Assembly: GCA_965221185.1 (NCBI GenBank)
Contig: OZ244866.1
Span: forward strand, 1,984,001 to 2,048,000
DNA: 64,000 nt
Reading direction: 5' to 3'
Source of the DNA: Aldehydirespirator sp965221185
Lineage (GTDB): Bacteria; Actinomycetota; Acidimicrobiia; Acidimicrobiales; Aldehydirespiratoraceae
Positions 55,945 to 64,000 of the stretch are shown piece after piece. The position numbers were made by a program, and so were the translations under genes. Position 1 is the stretch's first letter. Every line of letters begins with the position of its first letter. The notes beneath the pieces were generated by a model. It was not told the origin of the DNA. It ran no database searches and saw nothing but the letters and a program-made list of their open reading frames with translations.

Positions 55945-56185
55945 TATGGAGTTTGCCGGCACTTGACACGCCGTGCGAGTTGATCGTGGAGGTTGAGTCC
56001 GCACTGACGCGGCCGAGGTGCCCGGCGTACGGTCATTCTCAGCGGGTTCTTCGTCGCATAGGGCCGGCGCTGGTGCAATGGCGTCCAAGTCGTCACAGAC
56101 GGCTCCAGGGCCTACAAGTCTGCCATCGACGCCCACCTGAGCCGCGCCCCACCTGCGGGCCCGGGCAGACAGATCATCGTGAAGG
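55945..56185 (+). pseudogene. ISL3-like transposase remnant
   Basis: One frame reads WSLPALDTPCELIVEVES and TRPRCPAYG, like the N-terminal segment and degraded zinc finger of ISL3 transposases. About 60 bp further, another frame reads GVQVVTDGSRAYKSAIDAHL, like the central catalytic region. The intervening several hundred bases and the frame are lost, so it is a deletion-frameshift remnant. Ends and terminal repeats are not visible. It lies between the two convergent arms of the island. Confidence 0.5.
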
Positions 56186-56204
56186 CACCCCTAGCGCCAA
56201 CATT

Positions 56205-57497
56205 CTATGCGTCAGATCGGTCTGGCGTTGGAGCTACTGGATCACTTTGGGCAGCGTTGTCGAGATCCGTCTCGACTTCAATACCGACAACCCATGTGCC
56301 GACAAGTGCGAGCAGGCTGCCAACTTGCGATGCTAGTATGAGAATTCTTGAAATGTACCGATCCGGAGACACGTCCTGAACCCCGGATGGCGAGGTCGCG
56401 ATGTATCCGATACCTGAAAGAATCCCGACAAGCGACAAGACTCCAAGTATGACTACGATCAGCGCAGCAGCATCGCTGGTCTCTCTTCTAAGTCTGCCTT
56501 GGCGGCTGTGTTTAGCCCAGGCTGAGGTCGCTACGAATGCTACCAAGCCTAGGCCATTCAGTTGAACCAAATCCTGAATGGCTCGTGTAGCTTGCTGTTC
56601 CTCCATTTGAAGTGGAGACACTGCCCCGAAAAAGAACAATATTAGGACAGCGAATATGAACACAACGCCATAAGTCACTTGATTCTGCGCGACATGACCT
56701 TCAACCCACATCCACGGGCGCCTCCGACGAGTGGTTTCAGACACTGACCAAACAACTCCGACATTGTACGGCCTATTGTACCAAGTCTGATGTTGTCTAT
56801 CGCTCAATAGTCGCAGTGTCGATACGATGCCGATCGGAAATAGGATCCAATTAACACATTGACGAAGCGAGCGTCGTATTCCAACTTTATAACCGAGTGG
56901 TCTCTGAGCATCGTTGTCAATAGCCGTGAGGCCAAGTAGTTTCTTTCCGAATGTCCAACCCAAACAAGACGTCATTACAGCCTCATAGACTGTGCCGACA
57001 ACGATGGCGAACAGCAGGACAAGGAGAAAGTCACCAATGTCGCTGCTATTCGACGCGCTATCAGCGTTTGAGGTCCATTCAAACACACCTAAAACAATGC
57101 CAGCGAAGACTGTGGCCGCCATCATGACAAGCAATGAATCAACGAATCGGGCGGCGACGCGCGCCACTGGATTCGCCAAATCGATGACGTCGGATACGTC
57201 CTCGGCGCCCTGGGCTGAATCGACCGGTTCTTGTACGGGAGCGGTAACCAGAGGCGTTGAGTCATTCCTGGGTTGTGTACGAGTAATTCTGTAAGCAGGT
57301 AGGTTCCCGCTTTCATCCACACAACGGGAACAAATCAAGGAAACGCCTTCGGCACCGTTGAGCGCCACATAGAATTCGGACAGATCCTCAGAACCGAACG
57401 TCTTACAATTGTTGCAGTACGGAACCCTTGCACCCCTTACATGAAGATAGGCGGGACATGCGTAGCCTGGAATCGCTTCCCAATCTTCTACTGACAT
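56205..57497 (-). CDS. RDD-domain membrane protein with N-terminal zinc-ribbon-like segment
   Basis: This 430-residue protein starts with a cysteine pair set, CNNC (near residue 28) and CSRC (near 56), followed by a linker. The RDD domain begins near residue 108: PVARVAARFVDSLLVMM, then GWTFGKKLLGLTAID and a third helix. Four further hydrophobic helices lie towards the C-terminus. The gene is markedly richer in A/T than the neighbours, a sign of recent arrival. RDD proteins are often transport or signalling accessories; here, as the last gene of the minus-strand arm, it could be a membrane-acting effector, which is inference. Confidence 0.75.
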   Translation of the reverse strand: MSVEDWEAIPGYACPAYLHVRGARVPYCNNCKTFGSEDLSEFYVALNGAEGVSLICSRCVDESGNLPAYRITRTQPRNDSTPLVTAPVQEPVDSAQGAEDVSDVIDLANPVARVAARFVDSLLVMMAATVFAGIVLGVFEWTSNADSASNSSDIGDFLLVLLFAIVVGTVYEAVMTSCLGWTFGKKLLGLTAIDNDAQRPLGYKVGIRRSLRQCVNWILFPIGIVSTLRLLSDRQHQTWYNRPYNVGVVWSVSETTRRRRPWMWVEGHVAQNQVTYGVVFIFAVLILFFFGAVSPLQMEEQQATRAIQDLVQLNGLGLVAFVATSAWAKHSRQGRLRRETSDAAALIVVILGVLSLVGILSGIGYIATSPSGVQDVSPDRYISRILILASQVGSLLALVGTWVVGIEVETDLDNAAQSDPVAPTPDRSDA

Positions 57498-57533
57498 GCG
57501 AATGAGCCTATCAGCAGCCCTACCCTCAGCCGC

Positions 57534-59435
57534 TCAAAGCATGTCCGGCAACTTGACCCGTGCTCCGTGTCGCACAGGTCGATCCAATCGATGCTCTCGA
57601 AGCTCGGCGAGCACGTTCGGCGAGAGGATCCTCTTGCACAGCCATCGTTCATACCACCAGACACATATGCGCTCGATGTCGTGAGATACGTTGCGCCGGA
57701 AGAGGTAGCGCGGTTCTCGGTCCACCTCTAGCAGGTAGGGGAGCAGATTGTCAACGAGCGCGACTCCGTACACGAGCCGGGGCCTGCGGTGCCGGAGGAG
57801 CTCGTCAGATGGCCAACCGAGAATGTCAAGCGCCCCGCGGATCTTGCGGAGCTTCGGATTCACTCCCTCCCCAAATATGCTATTGACTCGGGCTCCCGTC
57901 CTGCTCTCCTCTGTCAATTGGACGAGAGCCTTGACCGACTCGGCAGACAGGTGCGCGGTACCGAACGACCGGGATCGGCCGAGCTGCCTAAAGACAATGT
58001 CTTCCCGAGCATGGAGCACGTCACTGGGGAGCCGTAGTCGGTTGTACTGGCTGGAGTTGGACCCATAAAGAGATGTCGTGCCCACGTACACAAGATTCGA
58101 ACGTCGATTGACCGGCTTGCCAGCGAGTGACGATGCGATCTGACTGGCATAGCCGCAGTACCGCCTGTGATACTCGCGAATAACCGTGGGGCTCACCGCT
58201 AGCATGCTGACTAGCTTTCCACCGATGAGCGCGTTGTACGGGGGCAGAGCACCGCAGACGGTGAGGTCTGCAATCTCCGTTCCCACAGCCTCGGCCTTGG
58301 CGCGGCGCAGAATCGCTGAAATGGCCTTTCGTGCCATCTTGTCATCGAGCGCTAGCTGCAACCCAGAGCGAGTCGGTGTCGGAGTCAAGTACGGGGCAAG
58401 AGCTCGGCGCGCAGAGAGCAGTTCAGCGAGAGCGAGACATCGTTTGCTCCGAAACAGATTCGATTCGGCTCGCTCAACCCATGCTTCAACACTGGTGGGA
58501 TCCTTGGGGCTGGCGAAGTCCGACCGTCGAGCAAACCGCTCATGGTCCCGCCGCCGTGCGGCGGCTTCTTTCTGGAGCTTCTCGATGCAGTCTTCAGTCG
58601 GCTGCTCCCACAAGCTCGGCCAGTACAGACCGTCCTCAATCAGGTCATCTAGGTGGATCCCATCCAGACCCTTATTCAGCCGGCGCATCAGCCATCGGGC
58701 CCACCTGAGATCGCCGTTGGCGCTCAAGTGCCGAACAACCTCCCGAGGCTGCCATCCAATCCAGTCGTCACGCTGGGCGATTTGGATGATTGCGCTACCA
58801 AGGGCGGCGATTCCGATCACCGGATGAAACCGCGCAGCACCATCTCGAACCAGGATCAGCATCGTTCGTCCCGGCGTGCTCGCGAGTTGGTTGGTCCACG
58901 TGTGACGGAAGTAGCGCCATACGTCGAGCAGCCGCAGTCCAGTGTGATCGCATCGGTCGCTTCTAGATATGACTTGGACGTAGGGGTCAATCGCGTCTGC
59001 GGTCGCTCCCTTCGATGTGAGAGAGTCTGCGAGTTCGGCCCCATCCCGCATGAGGCTGAAGATGGACACGAAGTGGCCCCCATGCTCCCGAGGCCGTTCC
59101 ATGCGTTCGATGAACCGCCGTACGGAAGGAGTTGCGAGCTGCTCGTCGCGTTTGAGAAGTTCCTGATCGCGGACCCGTTCCTTCTCGGCGACGGGGTCCG
59201 ATTCAACGCCCGGCGCGAGTACGGAGAGACTCTCGCCGTCCACCCTAAGACACCAACCCTGAGCGACTAGGTCCACGAGAACACTGAGAGCAGCATCCAA
59301 CGCGGTGTCACCCACAGAAGGCCTCATGCGAGTCGAGGCCGACTGCGCCAACGCACTTGCAGCGGCTAGGAAGGCCCTCTGGGTGGCGCGTGGCGCATCG
59401 AGCGGGATAGGTAGCGAGTGCCAGGTGTCGCTCAT
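57534..59435 (-). CDS. DUF4338 (DruA-like) protein
   Basis: This 633-residue protein contains a DUF4338 core. ALPPYNALIGGKLVSMLAVSP is near residue 395, YCGYASQIASSLAGKPVNRR near 420, and LVYVGTTSLYGSNSSQYNRL near 447. This set is characteristic of DruA, a component of type I Druantia. The N-terminal 380 residues are extra to the core and unfamiliar. ATG 59435 overlaps the stop of the GHKL ATPase gene by four bases, so the two are probably partners. The enzymatic activity of DUF4338 is not known to me. Confidence 0.82.
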   Translation of the reverse strand: MSDTWHSLPIPLDAPRATQRAFLAAASALAQSASTRMRPSVGDTALDAALSVLVDLVAQGWCLRVDGESLSVLAPGVESDPVAEKERVRDQELLKRDEQLATPSVRRFIERMERPREHGGHFVSIFSLMRDGAELADSLTSKGATADAIDPYVQVISRSDRCDHTGLRLLDVWRYFRHTWTNQLASTPGRTMLILVRDGAARFHPVIGIAALGSAIIQIAQRDDWIGWQPREVVRHLSANGDLRWARWLMRRLNKGLDGIHLDDLIEDGLYWPSLWEQPTEDCIEKLQKEAAARRRDHERFARRSDFASPKDPTSVEAWVERAESNLFRSKRCLALAELLSARRALAPYLTPTPTRSGLQLALDDKMARKAISAILRRAKAEAVGTEIADLTVCGALPPYNALIGGKLVSMLAVSPTVIREYHRRYCGYASQIASSLAGKPVNRRSNLVYVGTTSLYGSNSSQYNRLRLPSDVLHAREDIVFRQLGRSRSFGTAHLSAESVKALVQLTEESRTGARVNSIFGEGVNPKLRKIRGALDILGWPSDELLRHRRPRLVYGVALVDNLLPYLLEVDREPRYLFRRNVSHDIERICVWWYERWLCKRILSPNVLAELREHRLDRPVRHGARVKLPDML

Positions 59436-61000
59436 GCCTGGGCGTTAAAGAAGCTCGCCATCACGTCAGACCAAGCCTGCCGGAATCTGCGACGCGCGGC
59501 ACGGCCCGCCTTCCGGGGGTCGAGCCATTCGGCCCGTGCGGCGGCAAGAACCGTCAGCGCCACATGGGTAGCGACATCCTTGTCCGATTCCGCCTCACTT
59601 GTGGCGAGTGGTCCATACAGGTCGCGGTATAGGGGATGGCGGCTGTTTAGTGCCACAACCAGTCTGCCTTTCCGTACGACTGTCTCGAATGCTGCCGTGG
59701 TTGGCAGTTCGCTAACGACTAGCTGATACGGGCAGTCAACGGAGCGCGTGGCTTCAAGCGGTGCGAGAGCCTGTTCGAGGTCGGGCGCCAGCGGCTCAGG
59801 GGCCCTCGGTAGCGGCGGCAGTGCGATCTCCGCGCGGGCTGCCCGCCTCTCGGCGTTGCCGAGAGGAGCAGAGACCTTGAGGAGCTCGAACCGGCGCCGG
59901 ACCCTACTGTTGAGAGCACGGCCTATTGGTTCGAGGTCAGGAGCGAGCAGATCAAGCAGTTCCCGCGTTGGCGCTATGGACTGCTTGGCATGGGTCAGAC
60001 CGAACAACTCGTCAAGCACGGGTTCGAAACAGACTTCACACCGCCACCAGTCATCGTAGTTCTCACGGCGCTTGGTCCCCATGAAAAACCAGCCCCGGTC
60101 GATCTCGCGAGCCGCCCGCAGCACCGACACTGACGAGGAACCCGTGATGCCGAGTTGACGCTTCTCCGAGGAGGTCAAGTTGTGCCACCGCTCGATTGGG
60201 AGCTCGCTGAAGCGCACCTTGACTTGGCCGCTACCCTCGGGCGCGTCAACGCTGTAGACCAGCGTGTCGCCGAACTGTCGGGTCCCTGCCAGCCGACCGG
60301 TGCTGTCAAGCATGAGCGGATCGATAGGCGTAACGGGAGATCCGTTGACGACTAGATCTACTCCCGCCGCGATGAAGTGGCGGTAGATCCGGCCCAGGTC
60401 GTCCCTCAGGTGCCGGACGACGGTGGAGACTCGTCTGTACTCCACGCGGTCACATCTCAATAGGCGGACGACAGTACCGGCTGGCGTGGCAGGGAGGAAC
60501 GAGCGATCGGCAACCTCGGAGATGGGCGGAAGAGTTGCATGCCGATTCTTCGCGACCTCGTCAACGTCGAGTCGGCCCATCCACACGGTCGGGCCGATCC
60601 ACGAATAGACCTCGACGCGCCTTGCTCGACTCAAGGCTCCGTTCGGCAGTCCCATCCCATAGCGCCCCAGCGATGACCGGTCACCGAATCTTGTCGAGCC
60701 GCCGAAGGTCAAGGCTGCAGCAAGCGTTTCCTGCTCCATACCGGTCCCGTTGTCCAACACATTGATCTCGATCGGAAACTCGTCATCCCGGCCGGCCGCA
60801 ACCTCGATCTGAACCTCCGTTGCGTCCGCCTGAAGCGAGTTGTCAATGAGTTCGGCTATTGCGAGTGCTGTCGTCTTGTAGCCGGTGTCACGCGTGGCAA
60901 GCAGAAAGTTGGCAGGATCAACGAGCGAGCGACTTGGACCTCCCGGCTTGGATGGAGCCTTCGTCTCGTCGTGCCCACGCCGCTGCGTTGCTGTCGCCAC
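59432..61000 (-). CDS. MORC-like GHKL ATPase
   Basis: This 522-residue protein has an N-terminal GHKL (HSP90/MutL/MORC) ATPase. The N box is AELIDNSLQADA (Glu50, Asn54), G1 is VLDNGTGM (Asp83-Gly87), and the G2-like loop is LGRYGMGLPNGAL near residues 111-123. A transducer-like domain follows, and the last 150 residues are helical and Ala/Arg-rich. Prokaryotic MORC-like ATPases are often encoded in defence loci and are thought to remodel DNA. GTG 61000 has GAGAGGA upstream. It is coupled to the DUF4338 gene. Confidence 0.85.
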   Translation of the reverse strand: MATATQRRGHDETKAPSKPGGPSRSLVDPANFLLATRDTGYKTTALAIAELIDNSLQADATEVQIEVAAGRDDEFPIEINVLDNGTGMEQETLAAALTFGGSTRFGDRSSLGRYGMGLPNGALSRARRVEVYSWIGPTVWMGRLDVDEVAKNRHATLPPISEVADRSFLPATPAGTVVRLLRCDRVEYRRVSTVVRHLRDDLGRIYRHFIAAGVDLVVNGSPVTPIDPLMLDSTGRLAGTRQFGDTLVYSVDAPEGSGQVKVRFSELPIERWHNLTSSEKRQLGITGSSSVSVLRAAREIDRGWFFMGTKRRENYDDWWRCEVCFEPVLDELFGLTHAKQSIAPTRELLDLLAPDLEPIGRALNSRVRRRFELLKVSAPLGNAERRAARAEIALPPLPRAPEPLAPDLEQALAPLEATRSVDCPYQLVVSELPTTAAFETVVRKGRLVVALNSRHPLYRDLYGPLATSEAESDKDVATHVALTVLAAARAEWLDPRKAGRAARRRFRQAWSDVMASFFNAQA

Positions 61001-61026
61001 AGGTCAATCCTCTCGTGTTGAAGAGC

Positions 61027-61044
61027 TATTTGACGTGACAAATA
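61027..61044 (-). promoter_or_regulatory. Operator-like inverted repeat upstream of the GHKL gene
   Basis: TATTTG (61027-61032) and CAAATA (61039-61044) are perfect complements around ACGTGA, in an A/T-rich patch 27 bases before the GHKL start. The placement fits a repressor operator or promoter element for the GHKL-DUF4338-RDD genes. No regulator gene is seen nearby. Confidence 0.45.
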
Positions 61045-61205
61045 CGATATTGACATGTGATTGGCGCACAATAGCACTACGGATGTGCCAAGCGGTGACC
61101 AAAACTACTCGGCTCACACCCCCTTGGCCGGTCTCGCGAACGAAGCCGGGCCAACTCCCGCCCCCTTTCAGGAGGTGGGGACTACCAGGTCGTCGTCAGC
61201 GCAGG

Positions 61206-61835
61206 CTAGGCGCCGCCTGTCTCCGAATCGTGGAACAGGAGCTGCAGCCAGCTGATGAAGCTGGTTGCCGCTGGCGAGGAAGCGTCCAGGTGCCCCGTTC
61301 CGATTGCGGAGCCCATGGGACGCGCCGCCGCCCGTGCGGCGAGCCAGGCATGCACCTGCGCCTTGATGGCCGGCCTGGGCCGCTCTGGCTCAGGGATGCG
61401 GTCGACGAACTCCTGGGCGAGGCGCCAGACGACATCCTCCGCAGGGATCATGGCGACCACCAGATCTTCAAGCTGTCCGGGATTCTGGTTATCGGGCATG
61501 AGCCACACCCCGACGCGGGGGCGACCCTCAACCACGACTCCCCCGGGGTCGGGTTCGCTCGGCAGCGTGATGCCTCGGCGTTCGCAGCGGTCACGAACCG
61601 CCTGCCAGCGAGCGGCGGGGTTGTCATTGGCGTCTACGACCACTCCCAGGGCCGACCGGCCGGGCGCGGACAACTCGACGGGAATGCTCTTGGAGAGCTC
61701 AGGGAATCCACCCTTCTGACCGATGTCAAAGTTACGCGCCAAACCAGAACGAGCGCACAGATGCGCGACGACGTGCTCGTCATCCGGCCCTTCCACGAGC
61801 AGCACACGGTCAGAGGTTCCACCAGGCAGCGCCAC
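61206..61835 (-). CDS. TOPRIM-fold DUF3226-like protein
   Basis: This 209-residue protein begins with a TOPRIM motif, VLLVEGPDDEHVV (Glu15), followed by GVVVDANDNP (Asp68 and Asp71), the catalytic acidic pair. VGVWLMPDNQNPGQLEDLV near 108 is typical of DUF3226. It follows the AAA ATPase gene by seven bases. ATPase plus separate TOPRIM protein is the split version of OLD-family nucleases, comparable in plan to PARIS or Gabija defence pairs. Nuclease activity is inferred. Confidence 0.82.
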   Translation of the reverse strand: MALPGGTSDRVLLVEGPDDEHVVAHLCARSGLARNFDIGQKGGFPELSKSIPVELSAPGRSALGVVVDANDNPAARWQAVRDRCERRGITLPSEPDPGGVVVEGRPRVGVWLMPDNQNPGQLEDLVVAMIPAEDVVWRLAQEFVDRIPEPERPRPAIKAQVHAWLAARAAARPMGSAIGTGHLDASSPAATSFISWLQLLFHDSETGGA

Positions 61836-61842
61836 CCGGCCG

Positions 61843-62976
61843 TTACCTAACCTCTATGCCCTGGCCTGTGGCCGTCTGAAGCTCCTCTTCGGAATACTCC
61901 ACCGCGCGCAGACCGCCGTCGTCGCGCTCCAAGCGAACCACGACGCCCTCCACATCGTTGTTCTCGCCAGAAGCAGATGCGAATCCCCTGATGCAGTCCC
62001 AACCGTGAGTCGTTGCGATGACCTGGACGTTGTTGTCTGCCGCGGCGCGCAGCACGAGACGCCAATACTCGTGCTGCAGCGAATGGTGGATGCCGTTCTC
62101 GGCCTCGTCAATGAGCAGCAGGCCTCCAACCGCTCCCGCCAACGCAACCGCAACGCCAAACAACCGCACGGCACCATCTCCAAGGCTCCGCAAGGGAACC
62201 CTCTCGCCGTCCTCCAGCTTGACCAAGACTCGACGGGAACGGGTACGAGTACGAGTATCACCTGAGACCACCGCAACACCGCCGATGCGGTGACTCGCCG
62301 CTAGATTCAGAGCGCGAAGCGCGACCGGCTCTTGCTCAGTAAGTGCAATCTCTCCCCACCGCTGATCTAGGTCCAAGTTGTTAAGCAACCCAGGACCTAG
62401 CACCTCGGCCCTCAGAGTCTTGGGCCGCCTGTCATCATCTGAGATGAGGCGACGTGGCCATCTCCATCGCCCGGCATCCAAGTCTCCATCCAACACGGGC
62501 AAGAACTCTTCGAATTGACTGAAAGCAATCCTAAGTACCTGAGCGCCAATCGCTGGCTTGCCCAGTCTTGACATCCATTCTTCTGGCAAATCATCTGTAG
62601 AAGAGACCTCGACGACTAGCTGCGCTTGGGAGTCATGGGCGAGGCCGATCATGAACGAAGTGCCAGTCTTTGCCTGCCTGCCATGGAACAACGCCTCGAA
62701 GTCAGGGATCTCCGTGATGTCGTTCTCCCCGTCCACACGTCCTGCATACTCTTCACTACGATTAAGGACCGCGGTCAGGGATGACAACCGGCCGCGGTCG
62801 GCGAAGATGCGAACTGCGTCCAGCACGGTGGTCTTGCCAATGCCGTTCAGGCCCGCTAACAGCGTTACTCGGCCAAGGCGGTTGATGGTGAGATTGTCGA
62901 TGCCACGGAAGCCCTCAATCCGCAAAGAGGGCACGTGCAGGGAATCGTCACCGAAGTTGTCGGACATTGGCCTCAT
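61843..62976 (-). CDS. OLD/ABC-type AAA ATPase
   Basis: This 377-residue ATPase has the OLD/RecF-like N-terminus LRIEGFRGIDNLTINRLG, Walker A AGLNGIGKTT (residues 41-50), the late signature RSLGDGAVRLFGVA, Walker B GGLLLIDEAENGIHHS near 285, and an H-loop, VIATTHGWDC. No nuclease domain is fused; the TOPRIM partner follows separately. ATG 62976 is used (ATG 62967 is also in frame). It is the first gene of the minus-strand arm and sits 47 bp upstream of the proB stop. Confidence 0.87.
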   Translation of the reverse strand: MRPMSDNFGDDSLHVPSLRIEGFRGIDNLTINRLGRVTLLAGLNGIGKTTVLDAVRIFADRGRLSSLTAVLNRSEEYAGRVDGENDITEIPDFEALFHGRQAKTGTSFMIGLAHDSQAQLVVEVSSTDDLPEEWMSRLGKPAIGAQVLRIAFSQFEEFLPVLDGDLDAGRWRWPRRLISDDDRRPKTLRAEVLGPGLLNNLDLDQRWGEIALTEQEPVALRALNLAASHRIGGVAVVSGDTRTRTRSRRVLVKLEDGERVPLRSLGDGAVRLFGVAVALAGAVGGLLLIDEAENGIHHSLQHEYWRLVLRAAADNNVQVIATTHGWDCIRGFASASGENNDVEGVVVRLERDDGGLRAVEYSEEELQTATGQGIEVR

Positions 62977-63022
62977 CCATGCCGGGGCTGTTCACTGAAC
63001 ATCGTAGCGAGCGGCTGTATGG

Positions 63023-64000
63023 CTAGGAGCCGGGCAGGACTACCAGGTCGTTGGCGTGGACCACCACGTGGGGGGCGCCGGGGGGCAGGTCCTCCCGGCG
63101 GCGTCCGGCTGCGGTGCGCAACTCGTCGCTGCTGTGGCGGACGAGGCCCTTGGCGAACACCTCGCCCTCCACCTCGCGCACCTCCACCGGCGCGCCGGCG
63201 TCGAAGCTCCCGGACACGGACCGGACACCGATGGCGAGCAGAGACTTGCCCTGCTCGAGCGCGGCCCGGGCCCCCGAGTCGACGGCGACCTCGCCCTGCG
63301 AGCCCACCGCGAAGCCGATCCACAGCTTGCGGGCTGGCATCCGCTGAGCCGAGGCCCGCACCAGCGTCCCCACCCCGGCCACGCCGGCGGCGGCGTCAGC
63401 TAGCACATCGGGCCTCTTGGCGTCGGCGATCACCGTGGGCACGCCCGACAGCGACGCGACGCGCGCTGCGGTGAGCTTGGATGCCATGCCCCCGCTGCCC
63501 CGGTCTGTGCCGGCGCCTCCGACCCGGCTCTGCAGATAGTGGTCGAACTCGACGATCTCCTCGATGAGCAACGCGTTCGAGTTGCGGCGGGGATCTTCGG
63601 TGAGCACTCCCGCAGTGTCGGTCAGCAGCACCAGAAGGTCGGCCTGCACGAGATTGGCCACCAGCGCGGCCAGGCGGTCGTTGTCGCCCCAGCGGATCTC
63701 GTCGTCGGCCACCGCGTCGTTCTCGTTGACGATGGGCACCACGTCCAGGTCCAGGAGCTTGCGCAGCGTGGCCGACGCGTGCACGTATTGAGTACGGATC
63801 ACAAAGTCGAGCGGCACCAGCAGCACCTGGCCTGCCACCACCCCCAGACCGGAGAACACTTCCCGGTACATGCCCATTAGGGCGCTCTGGCCGACGGTGG
63901 CCACGGCCTGCAGCGTCTCCATGCTCGTGGGTCGCCGGTCTCCGCCCATGCCCAGCTCGGGCAGCCCGGCCGCGATGGCGCCGCTGGTGACCATTACCAC
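63023..64000 (-). CDS. proB: Glutamate 5-kinase, N-terminus outside window
   Basis: The C-terminal 325 residues of ProB, which phosphorylates glutamate to start proline synthesis, are present. The amino acid kinase domain shows VTSGAIAAGLPELG, VPIVNENDAVADDEIRWGDND and LLTDTAGVLTEDPR. A C-terminal PUA domain (about the last 80 residues, MPARKLWIGFAV onwards) is present. The start and roughly 40 residues lie beyond the right edge. In related genomes proA normally follows at once; here the island and murJ/pspA lie between. Confidence 0.94.
   Translation of the reverse strand: MVMVTSGAIAAGLPELGMGGDRRPTSMETLQAVATVGQSALMGMYREVFSGLGVVAGQVLLVPLDFVIRTQYVHASATLRKLLDLDVVPIVNENDAVADDEIRWGDNDRLAALVANLVQADLLVLLTDTAGVLTEDPRRNSNALLIEEIVEFDHYLQSRVGGAGTDRGSGGMASKLTAARVASLSGVPTVIADAKRPDVLADAAAGVAGVGTLVRASAQRMPARKLWIGFAVGSQGEVAVDSGARAALEQGKSLLAIGVRSVSGSFDAGAPVEVREVEGEVFAKGLVRHSSDELRTAAGRRREDLPPGAPHVVVHANDLVVLPGS

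Noticed and set aside
46350..62976. Calling the island a complete named Druantia system
   Set aside because: DruE-like and DruA-like proteins are on opposite strands with unmatched partners, and the known type-specific components could not be recognised by eye.

Overview
The window reads as chromosomal DNA of a high-GC actinobacterium, most likely of the Acidimicrobiia. The evidence is the strong G/C third-position bias, frequent GTG starts, a SufU-type SUF system, adjacent gpgS and folP2-like genes as in mycobacteria, a class II DAHP synthase and a DUF2510 protein. Lineage is inferred from gene content and style only. No rRNA, tRNA or CRISPR array was seen.

Layout. 1-702: 3' part of an exported-looking thioredoxin with an in-frame TGA at the first active-site cysteine, probably selenocysteine. 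722-7013: PHO box and pstS-pstC-pstA-pstB-phoU, then a SenX3/PhoR-like kinase with no adjacent response regulator. 7018-9759: hydrolase, small membrane protein, acyl-CoA dehydrogenase. 9928-12432: sufC-sufS-sufU. 12446-15857: UvrD-like helicase overlapping a HicB/HicA pair. 15995-17994: folP2-like and gpgS. 18068-19357: DUF2510 membrane protein and pterin dehydratase. 19611-24012: second SUF cluster (sufB, a cysteine-bearing unknown, sufD, Rieske protein, second sufC). 24210-25307: gamma carbonic anhydrase and flavin reductase. 25491-27505: thioredoxin-fold protein and a UGSC-family selenoprotein with a second in-frame TGA. 27696-29521: type II restriction-modification pair, followed by about 1 kb of apparently degenerate DNA. 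30494-35577: beta-propeller-like protein, IF-2B-like protein, thioredoxin-like protein, class I fumarase, rsfS. 35574-39847: LytR_C protein, nadD, sigma factor, class II DAHP synthase. 39851-46129: VWA protein, MoxR ATPase, proA, murJ, pspA. 46350-62976: defence-type island. 63023 to the end: proB, cut by the window edge.

How the parts fit. The minus-strand order proB, proA, nadD, LytR_C, rsfS resembles the common obg-proB-proA-nadD-rsfS neighbourhood, now opened by several inserts, the largest being the island. The island has two convergent arms. The plus-strand arm is a tightly overlapping three-gene operon ending in a 1854-residue DEAD/DUF1998 helicase of the Druantia DruE type. The minus-strand arm holds a split OLD-like ATPase/TOPRIM pair, a MORC-like GHKL ATPase overlapping a DUF4338 (DruA-like) protein, and an RDD membrane protein. 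An ISL3-like transposase remnant lies where the arms meet.

The two most notable points are the pair of in-frame TGA codons in redox motifs (UPIC and UGSC), each followed at the right distance by a SECIS-like hairpin, and this composite DruE / GHKL-DUF4338 / ATPase-TOPRIM island, whose architecture I cannot match to a single named defence system.
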